From NCBI GenBank assembly GCA_022605425.2, contig CM061247.1, forward strand, positions 310,001 to 374,000: DNA of 64,000 nt, given 5' to 3'. How positions within the stretch are numbered: position 1 is the stretch's first letter; every line of letters starts with the position of its first letter. The notes beneath the pieces are model-generated. The model made no database searches and was not told where the DNA came from. It saw only the letters and a program-made list of their open reading frames with translations. Origin of the DNA: Hamiltosporidium tvaerminnensis (lineage: Eukaryota > Microsporidia > Dubosqiidae). The position numbers and the translations under genes were made by a program. Below, one piece after another: positions 44,299 to 54,827 of this stretch.

Positions 44299-47200
44299 CT
44301 AATAAATTTCCGAATTACTATGTTTTTTGGGTTTTATGCTTTTTTGGAACCTTTTTATCCCTACCGTTTCTTCTTCTAAATCCAATTCTTCACTTATGTT
44401 TATCATCGGTTCCCCATACATAGTTCTTCCTGTTATAACAAGGGGTATATTTTTAGTTTTTAAATGTTTAACACATTCTTCGTCATTGCTGGCTTGTTTT
44501 AGAGGAAGTGTTGGCTCCTCATGCATTTCGGCTCTCTTAAATACACCCACTGACGCATTTCCCCAGCTCTCTTTGGCCTTTAATTCCGATTCAACTTCAC
44601 TTCGTCAATCAGATAAAAAAAATTTTCGACTGATTTCTTTGTTCTATCGAGCTTATGTATGCCTTTATATTTTAAAGTATTTGCAGTCTGTTTGGGTCTA
44701 CTTATGGTATTGTGTCACACTACCCTTCCAAGTCATATCAGACAAAATATCTTAACACCGCACTTATAAATGAGCTCTAAATATTATCTAGCAAGTCATA
44801 CTTCAAAAGTTTTTTAGCTTATACTACCTTAAGTCAATTCTGGAAAGTAATTCCTACTTTAATAAGTGTTTGCTCATTCTTCTTCTTATCAAGAATAATT
44901 TATATGTCGTGTCTGAAATTCAAAATCTTGACATCGGTTTTTATTCTGGTATTATTTTTATTTCGCATGCTCGTTTAAGAATTTCGTATACTAAACGGCT
45001 CGAATACGTTTTGAAGATTTAAATTAAATTTTTTGGGAGAGGTAAGTGTAGGTATCGCACCACGTAATTATGCCGCCTGGCGTAGTCATGACCTAGAATT
45101 TTTTACCATTAAGTTGCTAGATGGTCTAGTGTATTCTATATTTTATTACAGTGTAGCACATACTATCTGCTCCCCCAGAATACATTTCTATCTTGGGTAT
45201 GGCAGGACACTTCTTGATCGAGCGCCCCCCAATTTTCCCTTACTTTGGCCACCCAGAAGAGTCACTAACACGCAAAAGCTCATTATTTCTTACATTATAT
45301 AACTTTGAGTGAAGTTTTCGTTTATCTATTTCGTAATATAGTTTTTCGAGTTGAGCTTCTTCAAAATTTTTCAAAGTTAATTCTTCTTAACCTATACTTT
45401 ACTTCTAAGGTGCCTTTTATTAGTGCAAGATGGGTTTTATTAGTATTTTTGACCTTTAGAATTGCTGCCCATCTACTTCATAGTTCTTTATTTCTTTCTA
45501 CACAGCCTAAGAGTTGGAAAAGCATATGTTTGTGTCGCAGCTCGACACCAAGTAAATCTCTTCCGATTTCTAACATGAAGTATAACTGCGCTTTATACCT
45601 TTCACTAAGATAGATTTTGCTCTTTAAAAAAAACTACAAGCACTGCTTCATCACACTTAGAGAAGTCAGACGATTCAGATCGAAGTTCTTTTATGTGATA
45701 GTTGATCAACGATTTTACATTTTGATTAATTGCAAAAAATAATTTTTTTGAATTATTTTGTGTGGCAAAGTCTTTTACCTCTTGATATCAGTTTAAAATG
45801 TACATCTTTGAGAGACTTTCTTTAGGAAATTTCTCTGCTATTCTCTCTATTCCAAGGTATTTATAAACACATATTCCTTCAAGGAAATTGCAGTGCCTTC
45901 ACAGCATGGATTATTCGTCGCTGACTTCTCTTTGTATAATTTACCCCTATATTGCGCATAAATTTCATCATATCTTCCGTCATCTATTACAAGACTCGTC
46001 TATCTTTGGCAAATAGCTTATGATCATCAATAAACAAGAAGTGATTAGTAAGTGAATTTTTCCTCTGTTTGTATTTTCACTTTTGTGTATTTCTCATTAA
46101 GCTTTCTGCTCAATAGATCCATACACAACACAAACAACGAGGGTGACATACTATCTCCTTGCAGAATCTCTCTATCAATCTTCTTGCTCAAGGTTTTTTC
46201 AGGCCTTACTGATATATAAATATTTAATTTTGATATAAATACCCTAATAAAGTTTAAGACCCAATCAGGGTAATCAAGGTTTTCGACATATTAAGTCAAA
46301 TAAGCTTGGTTTATTGAATCATAAGCTTTTTGACACTAGTTCATGTCGTCTTAAGATTGTTTCTGTGCTCTTTATTAATGGAAAAATTCAATAGAGCCTG
46401 TTCTTTCGCTCCTTGCACCTCTCATACCGCTTTTAACTGATTATTTGAAAGTAACTCACGTTTTTCAAACTCAGGCTCTACCACTTTAACAAAATATTTT
46501 TTGTCAGTTTGTACATGTTTAACATACAGGTTATTAGTCGGTAATCAGAACCAGTCCTTGGTGTACCTTTAAATATTAGATAGGTTAGTTCACAATAATA
46601 CCAGCCAGCTTGAGGCGTTTCTTCTAAACATATGACTTTCACATTATCGTAAAGATATTTAAAGATTCTAATTTTTTTATGTAAAGGTTATAAATACTAT
46701 CACTTTCAGCGGCTTTCCAGTTAGGCAGCTAACTAATGATAACTACATAGCCTTGATTTGGATTAAACGTGGGGTGCTGCATACTGCCAGAAAGGTATCA
46801 AATAGTCCTTATACGCAACCTTATTGTTTTTGTTCCACATTTTAGACCAAAATTATGAAATTTAATCACGACTAATCAAATGCTCGGATTCAACGCGCTC
46901 AGATAACCCACGATAGAATCGATCTCGCAATAACTCAAACATACGATTCCCTTTTCCTAATTGCTTTCTACTCTTATACATCGTAATTCTTTTCTCGTTA
47001 AATTCAAAGCCTCAGAAAGATTATTTGTTTTGCTTAAGTCCAATTAAACTCTTGCATAATTTTTCCGAAACTTTTTTTTGAGAAGAAGAGACTTTTTCCT
47101 GCCTAACAGTTTTTTCTAGAAGATCTATGAAACATAATATTTTAGAAATTTTACTTTCTATACTTTCCTTCCAAGTAAATCTAGGTTTAACCTTACTTGT

Positions 47201-48017
47201 CGACTCGTCATAGCAAACCTGGATCGACTGGATTATCCGAGCTGCATCACTAACATCCTTAGGCACATGACATTCAGCATACTCACCTGTGACCAATTTG
47301 TGAGGTCCAAAACTTTACTATTACCCTAGTCACTTTGAAGTTTTCTAGTTCGGACCACACCATCTTCGATTTCCTTCTCCGAGAGTTCCCTGATTTTACA
47401 CACAAACATTTTCTCAGATTAATATAAAGTATGATGTCAGTTAAGAAACATGGATCGAGAAGAAAAGTGGCGATTCTATGTCGCTGTGTATTCTCTTCTT
47501 GCCTTATTTCTTTTCTGCCGCAATTTGTGTTGATTTTTTTAACACATCGATATCAACAGTACGACCAATTCCTCATTATAGTACCTAAGAATTACAGATC
47601 AGCTATTTCTAGGCATTCTCTTAAACCCTTTTTGCACTGCTAGAATAGCTGATCCAGGCCATACCTGCTCTACGTCTGTGGCAGAGTCAAGTATTGAATG
47701 CAATACGATCAGTCGATTTCCTTTGGAATAATAGGTGCATTGAGGTTTTCCTCGTGTTGGCTGGTCTAAATGTAGACGAATCGGGACGAAAAGACGGAGG
47801 TGTGGAATTGAGCGAACGGACCGAAGTAGCCTAGAGAATATTGCTCGATGGGAAGTGAGTGTTGTTATGAATAGTCGGTTGTGGTGTAAGTCGCTCGGAT
47901 ATCGTAAAATATCTCTATCACCCGTTTTTATCTCTTTAAACTAATTTCCGAGTATTTAACAACCTTTATTTTATCATTTCTTATATTTTCGCTGTCTACT
48001 TTTTTCCTTCTACCCAT
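44299..48017 (-). mobile_element. Full-length but decayed R4/Dong-like LINE, copy C5 (minus strand)
   Basis: On the minus strand it starts at ATGGGTAGAAGGAAAAAAGT (48017 leftward), the same point as C3, and ends with a C-terminal region (44299-44550) matching the C3 end: RAEMHEEPTLPLK versus RSEMHEEPIPPLK, and EELDLEEET versus EESDLEEET. An N-terminal open piece is at 47021-47296. RT remnants lie around 46000-46400. Its length of about 3.7 kb equals C3. No clear target duplication was found. Its 3' end abuts C4. Confidence 0.75.
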
Positions 48018-48309
48018 AGATTTAAAAACTTTAATGATATCACTTAAATAATAAAAAATGCTTATTATAATTGCAATGTAAACTCAATTGAATTAAATAC
48101 GTTGTATTGCGCCTCTAAAAACGGTTCTTGTGTGTCACAATCATTGTTTTTTACTTTAATCATGTTGTTCCTCAAAATAGCTATAACTTTAAAAACCGAA
48201 TTAGCGTAAAAAGATTTAAAAGGCGCTTTTTGTAGTTTTAGTATTTATATCGAAGGTTTTTTTATCAAAACTTGATTTCCATTTGACATATCTCTCTTGA
48301 GTCTATTTG
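48018..48309. other. Short spacer, nothing recognised
   Basis: About 290 bases between LINE C5 and the integrase element, with no gene or repeat identified. Confidence 0.35.
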
Positions 48310-49560
48310 AATTTTGCTTTCTAAATTATTTTTCTATAATTTTTTAAAAGCTTAGCAACATCCAAACGAATCTTACTATCGCTTCCGAAATCATCAGCTA
48401 TTATGGTGGTTTTAGTGGTTACCGTTTCAGTAAATTCTTCATGTACATCCGAGGTAATTTCTAGGATTAATTGTGTATCCCCTGCATTTTCTTCAAATAA
48501 AACTATATCGGGATCTATATCAATAACAGGCACCATCGTACTGGCTTCGTTTTCAACTATAATGCTTTCAGAAAGGGGATTGTTAAAACATAATTGTCCG
48601 AAGAAAAGCATAAATGGAGATTTGTTTGTTGCATTATGTATTATTCTGTTATAAGCATAAAAAACACTATTAAGATGCTAGATCTATCTTTTTCTACTTG
48701 TTTCGTGCAATTTCTCCGCTAGATAACTTTTAATGGCCTGATTTACATATTTTACTTGGCTTTGCGCCTTTATATTGCCTGGTCTTCCATATTTAATTTG
48801 GGTTAAATATCAGTTAAAAAGGCTTCGCTAGTGCATTTTTAATCTATCGGCCGTTATCAGATTGTATTGCAACCCGAACACCAAAGTTGTCAAATAAAAA
48901 ATTTAATGAATCCTAGTAATTCTGAAGTTTTATTAATCATCTTAAAGCTACCGAGATGTTTTGTGTAGGTGTCGATTACATTAAGAATCCAGCTATATTG
49001 ATCATTTTGATCACTGTATCCCCTTAGATCTACACAATCCATCATAAAAAGATCATATTTTTGGTAATATGATTTATATATATTGGCTGTATTGTTTTTA
49101 GAGAATTAAATCGAATACATGCTTCACAGTTTTTAACATACTCTTTTATGTATGCCTTAGGAGTCCATAGTATTTTTTTACAATCAAAGCCATCATTTTA
49201 TTTACTCCGATGTATGTAACAACATCCTTTGTTTGAATAATTTTTTTAATCACGACAGTTTCAAATCCAAAAACGGCTTTTAATTAGATGATCGCGTTTT
49301 TAAAACAAATATCATCTCCGAGCAAAGTAAAATGTTCTACCTCAACAATTTTCATCTTTTTTGGGATACTCAGCTGGATAAGAACCGGTTTTTAAATATG
49401 ATGTCAGAATTTCTTTTTCTTGCCTATTTTTACAACTTACAATCTTTGGCATTTTGGTTACATTATATTTTTTATATATATAAACTGAATACTTAGAAAA
49501 AAAAACAAATAATAAGAAACCATTAATCAAATGTATATACAATTTTATGTTGTTTAGTGT
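48310..49560 (-). mobile_element. Integrase-type transposable element E1 (decayed, DDE core)
   Basis: Minus-strand translation in broken frames gives, in order: a short N-terminal piece with MPKIVSCKNRQEKEILTSYL; an H2C2-like region with YIKEYVKNCEACIRFN (about 49100-49150); an integrase core with DLFMMDCVDLRGYS and NVIDTYTKHLGSF (about 48930-49050); SDNGR near 48855; and AYNRIIHNATNKSPFMLFFG near 48600-48650. These are landmarks of retroviral-type (rve) integrases, as found in Ty3-like and Ginger-type elements. No RT or gag is seen nearby. An open C-terminal piece is at 48321-48611. Confidence 0.7.
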
Positions 49561-49739
49561 CTGTATCAAATTCTACAACGAAATTTTGCCTTACAAATAC
49601 TAACAAATGCAAATAACTGAAAAAAGCAAAAAAAAGACTTGAAAAGAAAAATATAAATTTTTGTGAATATTTTTTTCATTATTAACACATTCTATTGTTT
49701 ATACAAAATAAATCTTAAAGAACCTGGATAAGAAATATT

Positions 49740-50110
49740 GGTAAGGAAACTAAAATAAGAAGATGTATAGGAATATGGGAAATAAATTGGTTGGTTATAA
49801 GGGTATGGAATTGAAGAGCTATATGAAAAAAATAAAGGGTGCTATCAACATTAAAAATGTATAGGAAATAAATGGGGTTCTATTGGACATGGGGATGCGT
49901 TTATTTGCCCGTGACAATATATACTGTCCTATGTCAAAGTGTGTTAACGTATCGTAGTAGATTAAGTGGTGTTAATAAATTTATATTAGACTAACGGGGT
50001 GTTAATATAGATTGTGCATATTAAAGCGTGTTAGTGCTAAAAAGGAAAAGGATAGACTGTTATTTGAGAGTCTAATGAAATAAGATTGTTAATAATGTGC
50101 AATTATTCTT
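49740..50110. repeat. Degenerate GGGTGTTA-rich repeat
   Basis: Contains scattered units such as GGGGTGTTAATATAG, AAGTGGTGTTAATAAAT and TAAAGCGTGTTAGTG. They resemble the minisatellite at 10255-10565, but spacing is irregular. Possibly a decayed array. Confidence 0.4.
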
Positions 50111-50189
50111 AAAGAGGTGATTTACTTTTCCCACAAATTTCAACGGTTCTAACGATAAGCTATTTAAAAGTGTAAGTTTCTTTACGACT

Positions 50190-50490
50190 CACCTTTGAAA
50201 AGACAATGAAATGCAAAAAGTAAATGCTGCACAGTGCAAAATAGATTTGCGGAAGACGTGCTTTTCACATGAAAACTCTATGTAGCCACTTCATTCGTAT
50301 AAATCTTTTCTGATTCTTTCGTTTAGACACCAGGAATAAATAAGCATATTAATGTTCAAAAATACTCGAAAAAATAAATAAATAACAATTAGTTTAATAA
50401 AATAAAGTATTGTTTCTTTTTATTATACTTGAATCTACTTTCTTTTATTATCGCAGCAACGCGCGGCGGATAAGCTAGTAACATATAAAA
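50190..50490. mobile_element. Possible transposon terminus with GC-rich CGCGCGGCGGATAAGCTAGT end
   Basis: A GC spike (GCAGCAACGCGCGGCGGATA, about 50453-50472, then AGCTAGTAAC) ends an otherwise AT-rich block. Similar GC-rich ends with ACTAGCTTATCCG are common at termini of arthropod noncoding elements. No second end or target duplication was found. Confidence 0.35.
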
Positions 50491-50579
50491 ATATGAGAAA
50501 ATATTACTAAAAGAAAAAAATTATAGAAAAAAAGTAATTATAACAAAAAGCATGTGCATTTAAAATATATGTCAAATAT

Positions 50580-52440
50580 GTAAGTTTTTATTTATTAGAG
50601 CAGCTTCCTTTTTCTGGACATTTAAGTTAAAAACCTTTTTTTCTTTACGGAATTATCATTTGTCTTTTGTGTTGTCAAATTTGCAGTCAAATCGATTAAA
50701 ACATTGACCCCCTTGTCTTAGATGACATTCTTGCTCATTCTATTAATGAAATCTCGGACCAGGAGATTTCTTCGAAGCAAATAAACATTTCATTGCATAT
50801 TTTAAATTAGTTTCTTGAATATATAGATACAATATTCAATGTTTATGACCCAATTTATATATTAGCAACATTTTAAGAATTAATACCAGAATGTTTCTTT
50901 CACCAGTGCGACCGGTTTCAACATCTGGAACTCGAAATCTTACTTTATCACCTTTATTTGAAACAAGATATTTTGAACTAGAGACTTGAAGCATGTTTTC
51001 GCCTCTTTTGTTTACATTGCTTACTGAAATCTGCTGATTTTTAATATGTCAGATTTTCGTTTTTTCAAATCCGAATTCTCGGAAAACAAATCATAAGGTT
51101 CATTCAAATTTTTTTCATGATCAGATATTAGAGCATCAGATGGCACATAACATTTATTTCTCTTTCTATGTCATTGGAGTCGGAACTTGATTTAAACAAC
51201 TTAATTGAAGATTGATCATAAGAATCTAACATAAATACTTCTTCTTATTATGTTGACTTGTTGATATATCGAGATGATCATTTTATAGTGTAACCTCGTC
51301 TAAGTTTGTAGATTATATTTATCTTTTAATATTACTTCTAAGTCTTCTTCACAACTTTTATTAGGAAGAACTTCTGTTGGTAGAAATTTTTTTTGCCAAC
51401 TTTTAACTTTGTTGCAAACATTGCTTCACAATATGTACAGTTTATATCACTAGGAAAAGCTTTTTTTCATAATCCGAACAAAACGAAGCCTTCTGATCAT
51501 CTTCTGCTGTTACCGTCTTCCAGCCACAAACAAAGCAAATTCTTCCCATCTTCGTTCGCACTTTGCACAGAACCTTGACTTTGAGAGTGTCTAGGCTTTC
51601 AATGTACCATCATTGAATTGGTCTAAGTTCTACATATTCTTTATAGGTTTGATTACGAATTATCTGCCGTTATCACTTCTACTAAATACTAGGGGCACCA
51701 AAAATAGTAAAAAAACTCCAGAAGTACATTAGCTGATTCTTCTGCATTTTTGCTTTGAAGCAGTCGAAACCGAAAAAAATCGTTAAACTTTCTTGGTATA
51801 CCAGTATGAATTTATATGGATCATCAGATTGTGACTATATTTCAATTAAATCGACCTGAAATTTAGAATTTGTGTTTTTACTTTGTATAGATTTAAAAAC
51901 TAATTCTTTTTTTGGCACATTGTGTTTTTTTTCGCATGGCATACACAAATGTAGATAAGCTACTAACGTTTCTTTTGTAATATTTCTACTTTTAATTAAT
52001 CCTTTTTTCTATACGATTTCTACCACCGCACTCAATCACAGCATGTGCATCTTATAAAATATAAAATATATCTCCCCGATGCACATAAAACCTAATTTTC
52101 TTTTTACCTTTCTCTATAGGAATAATTGGTTTTTCCTTCCCACCTATATTTAATATGTCAAACTTGCGCAAACGCTGATAGCCTTTGGGTTTTTTTCCTG
52201 ATAAATTGCATTTAGATGTTTTAATCTTTTATATTAATTCAAAATATTGCATTTTTGTAAAGATTTGTGTATTTTGACCTTTGGATAGGCAAAATTCATC
52301 TAGCCGCTTATTGAAACAATCTTTGTTTCGCTTTGATTTGCTAAGATGTTTCCTGTATTTTATTCTTCTGAAAAACAACCTGGATCTATAAAGCAAGACT
52401 GGAAAAAACAATTAATTCGTTGAAATCTCAGACGGCACAA
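50580..52440 (-). mobile_element. KRBA2-like integrase element E2 (decayed)
   Basis: In broken minus-strand frames: an N-terminal open piece (52229-52411) ending KMQYFELI; FQVDLIE followed by YKFILVYQESL (about 51800-51870); FGAPS and SDNG-like remnants near 51680; KPRHSQSQGSVQSANED (about 51540-51600); a long helical segment with EGFVLFG-like remnants (about 51470-51510); an FRVPDVETG-type motif (about 50920-50950); and a Cys-rich C-terminus. This order matches the KRBA2/Ginger-type integrase family found in animals and some parasites. It is inactive. It lies in the same orientation as E1, about 1 kb away. Confidence 0.75.
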
Positions 52441-52808
52441 GCGTATTTCTAAAATAATTGCTTATTTACCAATGGAGATCATATCGGATGTAAATTGCTA
52501 AATTTCCAGAAATTTTCGAAGTGACTTGTGAAATTGTAGCCATATTTTGTTTACCTGGCACAGTAAAAAAATATTTAGTTGAGCAAAAAATTTCATCAAT
52601 TGCCCGTGAAATGTAAAAGGAACCGATTTAAATTTGAGTTTAGAAAATATTTGTGAAAATGATATTCTTGATACCTTTTTTTGACCTAAAGATGGTTTAT
52701 GTCTTTGTTCCTGAAACTTAATAAAATAATTGTTGTAAATAAAAATCTTAGTGCAATTTTATTGGAAAAGCAAATTTGTAACAATTTTTTTAATTATTTT
52801 ACTGGAAT

Positions 52809-52967
52809 ATGATCGTTTTGAACAAATTTGGACTTGAAATAATAGGATATTCAAATAGTAATTTTAAACAAAGTGAATTTATTTACGAAAGCCAATTGTA
52901 TATTGAAGAAAAAGATGAATTTTGTAAATCAGAAGAAAAATATGTAATAAATTTAGTTAAGCTTTAA
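52809..52967 (+). CDS. Possible small protein (52 aa), unrecognised
   Basis: A complete ATG-to-TAA frame, MIVLNKFGLEI through YVINLVKL, rich in Glu, Lys, Ser and Tyr as in the single-copy genes and unlike the TE debris. No motif or start-proximal CCC/GGG is seen. A 52-codon frame can arise by chance at this AT content, so it is a weak call. It could also be a fragment of a lost gene. Confidence 0.25.
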   Translation: MIVLNKFGLEIIGYSNSNFKQSEFIYESQLYIEEKDEFCKSEEKYVINLVKL

Positions 52968-53424
52968 ATAAATTGATTCTACGTTTTTTTTATGGCTTTT
53001 GAATTAAAATAATTTATGAATCCATTAATTTCATAAAAATAGATTGATTCTAACTTGCTTGTTTATATTTTTAATTAAGAAGAGACATTTATAAATCTTT
53101 ATAAATCTAAGGAATTTTAAATTCCAATTGATATTTGATTAACTTAAATTAAATTTAGGATACATCAAAGAAATCTTAAAATCATAAATTTTATTGAAAA
53201 AATACAAAAGAAAATTAATTAAAATTCTTGCAGAGATAAAAAAAATGAATATCATAATTTGTATGTTTTTGGTTGAATTTACTATTTCATAATGTAGAAT
53301 TAGATTACTGTGAAAATTTTACATTTAAATTTTGATTTTTAGATATTTACAGAAACATTTATTTGTGTACTTGCTACTTAATATTTTTATAGTTTTTATT
53401 GAAAGAAATTCTTAATTATTTTTA
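52968..53424. other. AT-rich intergenic DNA, nothing recognised
   Basis: No open frame or shared repeat was identified. Confidence 0.4.
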
Positions 53425-53665
53425 TACTAACTGGGAGAGAACGTCTGGGTGTTATTATGCGGGCATGGGAATCACCCCCTTTAAGAAGAGAGGGGAAGAT
53501 GGTGCAAAATTTTAAACCAAAAATAAAGCACGCTTTATTTCCGGAGGAACACTTTGACCGACCATAACATAAATAGTCGGATTTGGAGAAGGACAAAGTG
53601 GTTAAGGGTATAGAAACATGTAAAATCGAAAATATTTTAACCCAGAATTTATTAACTAAATATTT
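53425..53665 (+). mobile_element. R4/Dong-like LINE, 3'-end fragment C7
   Basis: AACTGGGAGAGAACGTCTGG through AACCCAGAATTTATTAA matches the C3 3' end (27140-27415), including the region coding the acidic C-terminus and the 3' UTR. Small deletions shift the frame. This is a strongly 5'-truncated insertion. Confidence 0.8.
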
Positions 53666-54080
53666 ATACTAAAAAAGTAAAATTTTACAAGTTTTCAAGA
53701 AATTTAATTACAAAGAAAAGTCATAACTATCAAATTGATAAATTATTTTTTGAGAGATATATATTATATATCAATAAAATTCTAATTTCAAAATATTTTA
53801 AAATTAAATATTTTCTTAATATAATTAAGTGCATCTAATTCTTTTTTTGATGTACAATATGTATTAAGACTTAATGAGATAATGTATGTACTGAAATACT
53901 ATTATAGAATACTCTCATCTGGGTCTTAAAATAATACCTTATTTAAATATATCTTTTAAAATATTACCTAAAACACATTTTTTAATTTGCAAGTTTAATC
54001 TGTGTTTTAATGAAAAAATTAACTTTTGATTGATTTAATAAAAAAAATATTTTAATTTATCAAATATAAAATATAAATAC
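53666..54080. promoter_or_regulatory. 5' flank of the putative secreted-protein gene
   Basis: AT-rich, with no coding content. No CCC/GGG lies directly before the ATG at 54081. Confidence 0.35.
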
Positions 54081-54719
54081 ATGAATACTTGGAATTTTAT
54101 GAATAGAACTAAATCTAAAAATATATTTGGGTCCTTTGGTGTATCTATGCTTGCTTTTCTTCTGGTTACATATGTTAGATCTGCTGAAAGAGAATCAAGA
54201 AGAGAAATAACACTATTATTTGATAGAAAGAATTTGCTATCAGCTAAGAATAAAACATTTGTTGCCAATCCTATACAAGATGCATATTGTTCGTCTAGAT
54301 CGAAAAGGTCAGGAAATTATAGAAGCGATGATTCTTCTTCTCGATATAGAACAGAATCTAGTGATGAAGATGTAGGAGTTAGACATCGTAGTACAAGCAG
54401 AGCATTACAAAGGTCCCATCATGAAGAATCTAAGCCAAATTCAAAAAACTCATATGATTTATTAGATGAAAGAATTTCTAGATCCGAGACAAGGATTGTA
54501 AATATAAAAAAAAGATTTGATAGAAGTTCTTCAAAATCTCTAAAGACTAAAGTAGAGGAACGCCTGGCTCATTTTCGGGAAGAACTTCATTGCTTAGAAC
54601 AAGAATATGAAGGGCGAAACTTAAAACCCGATGAAATTCGCCAATTAGAAGATACAATGGATGATATTGAAAAATCGCTGTTCAAATTAGAAGAGTCTGC
54701 TGATAAAAAAGGGTTATAA
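54081..54719 (+). CDS. Putative secreted Ser/Arg-rich coiled-coil protein, unrecognised
   Basis: A 212-residue protein. Residues 1-35 look like a signal peptide: a basic n-region (NRTKSKN), a hydrophobic core (IFGSFGVSMLAFLLVTYV) and a small-residue site near SA at 34-35. The mature part has a low-complexity Ser/Arg/Asp/Glu region (about 70-120: SSRSKRSGNYRSDDSSSRYR-type) and a charged helical C-terminus (about 127-207) with coiled-coil character. There are only two Cys in the mature part (70 and 171). Composition is markedly less AT-driven than its neighbours. It sits between two LINE fragments. Export to the host or spore wall is inference from the signal peptide. An N-terminal membrane anchor is the alternative. 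Confidence 0.7.
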   Translation: MNTWNFMNRTKSKNIFGSFGVSMLAFLLVTYVRSAERESRREITLLFDRKNLLSAKNKTFVANPIQDAYCSSRSKRSGNYRSDDSSSRYRTESSDEDVGVRHRSTSRALQRSHHEESKPNSKNSYDLLDERISRSETRIVNIKKRFDRSSSKSLKTKVEERLAHFREELHCLEQEYEGRNLKPDEIRQLEDTMDDIEKSLFKLEESADKKGL

Positions 54720-54827
54720 CCAGAATTATTTCTTCAATAAACTTCTTCCGATTTTTGTATTTATTTTACCGATAAATATTATTCTTTTAGGGTAATATTT
54801 TTTTTGTTGATTCTGATAAAATTGGAA

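Noticed and set aside
44327-44755. 142-codon plus-strand frame
   Set aside because: Antisense to the conserved C-terminus of LINE copy C5.
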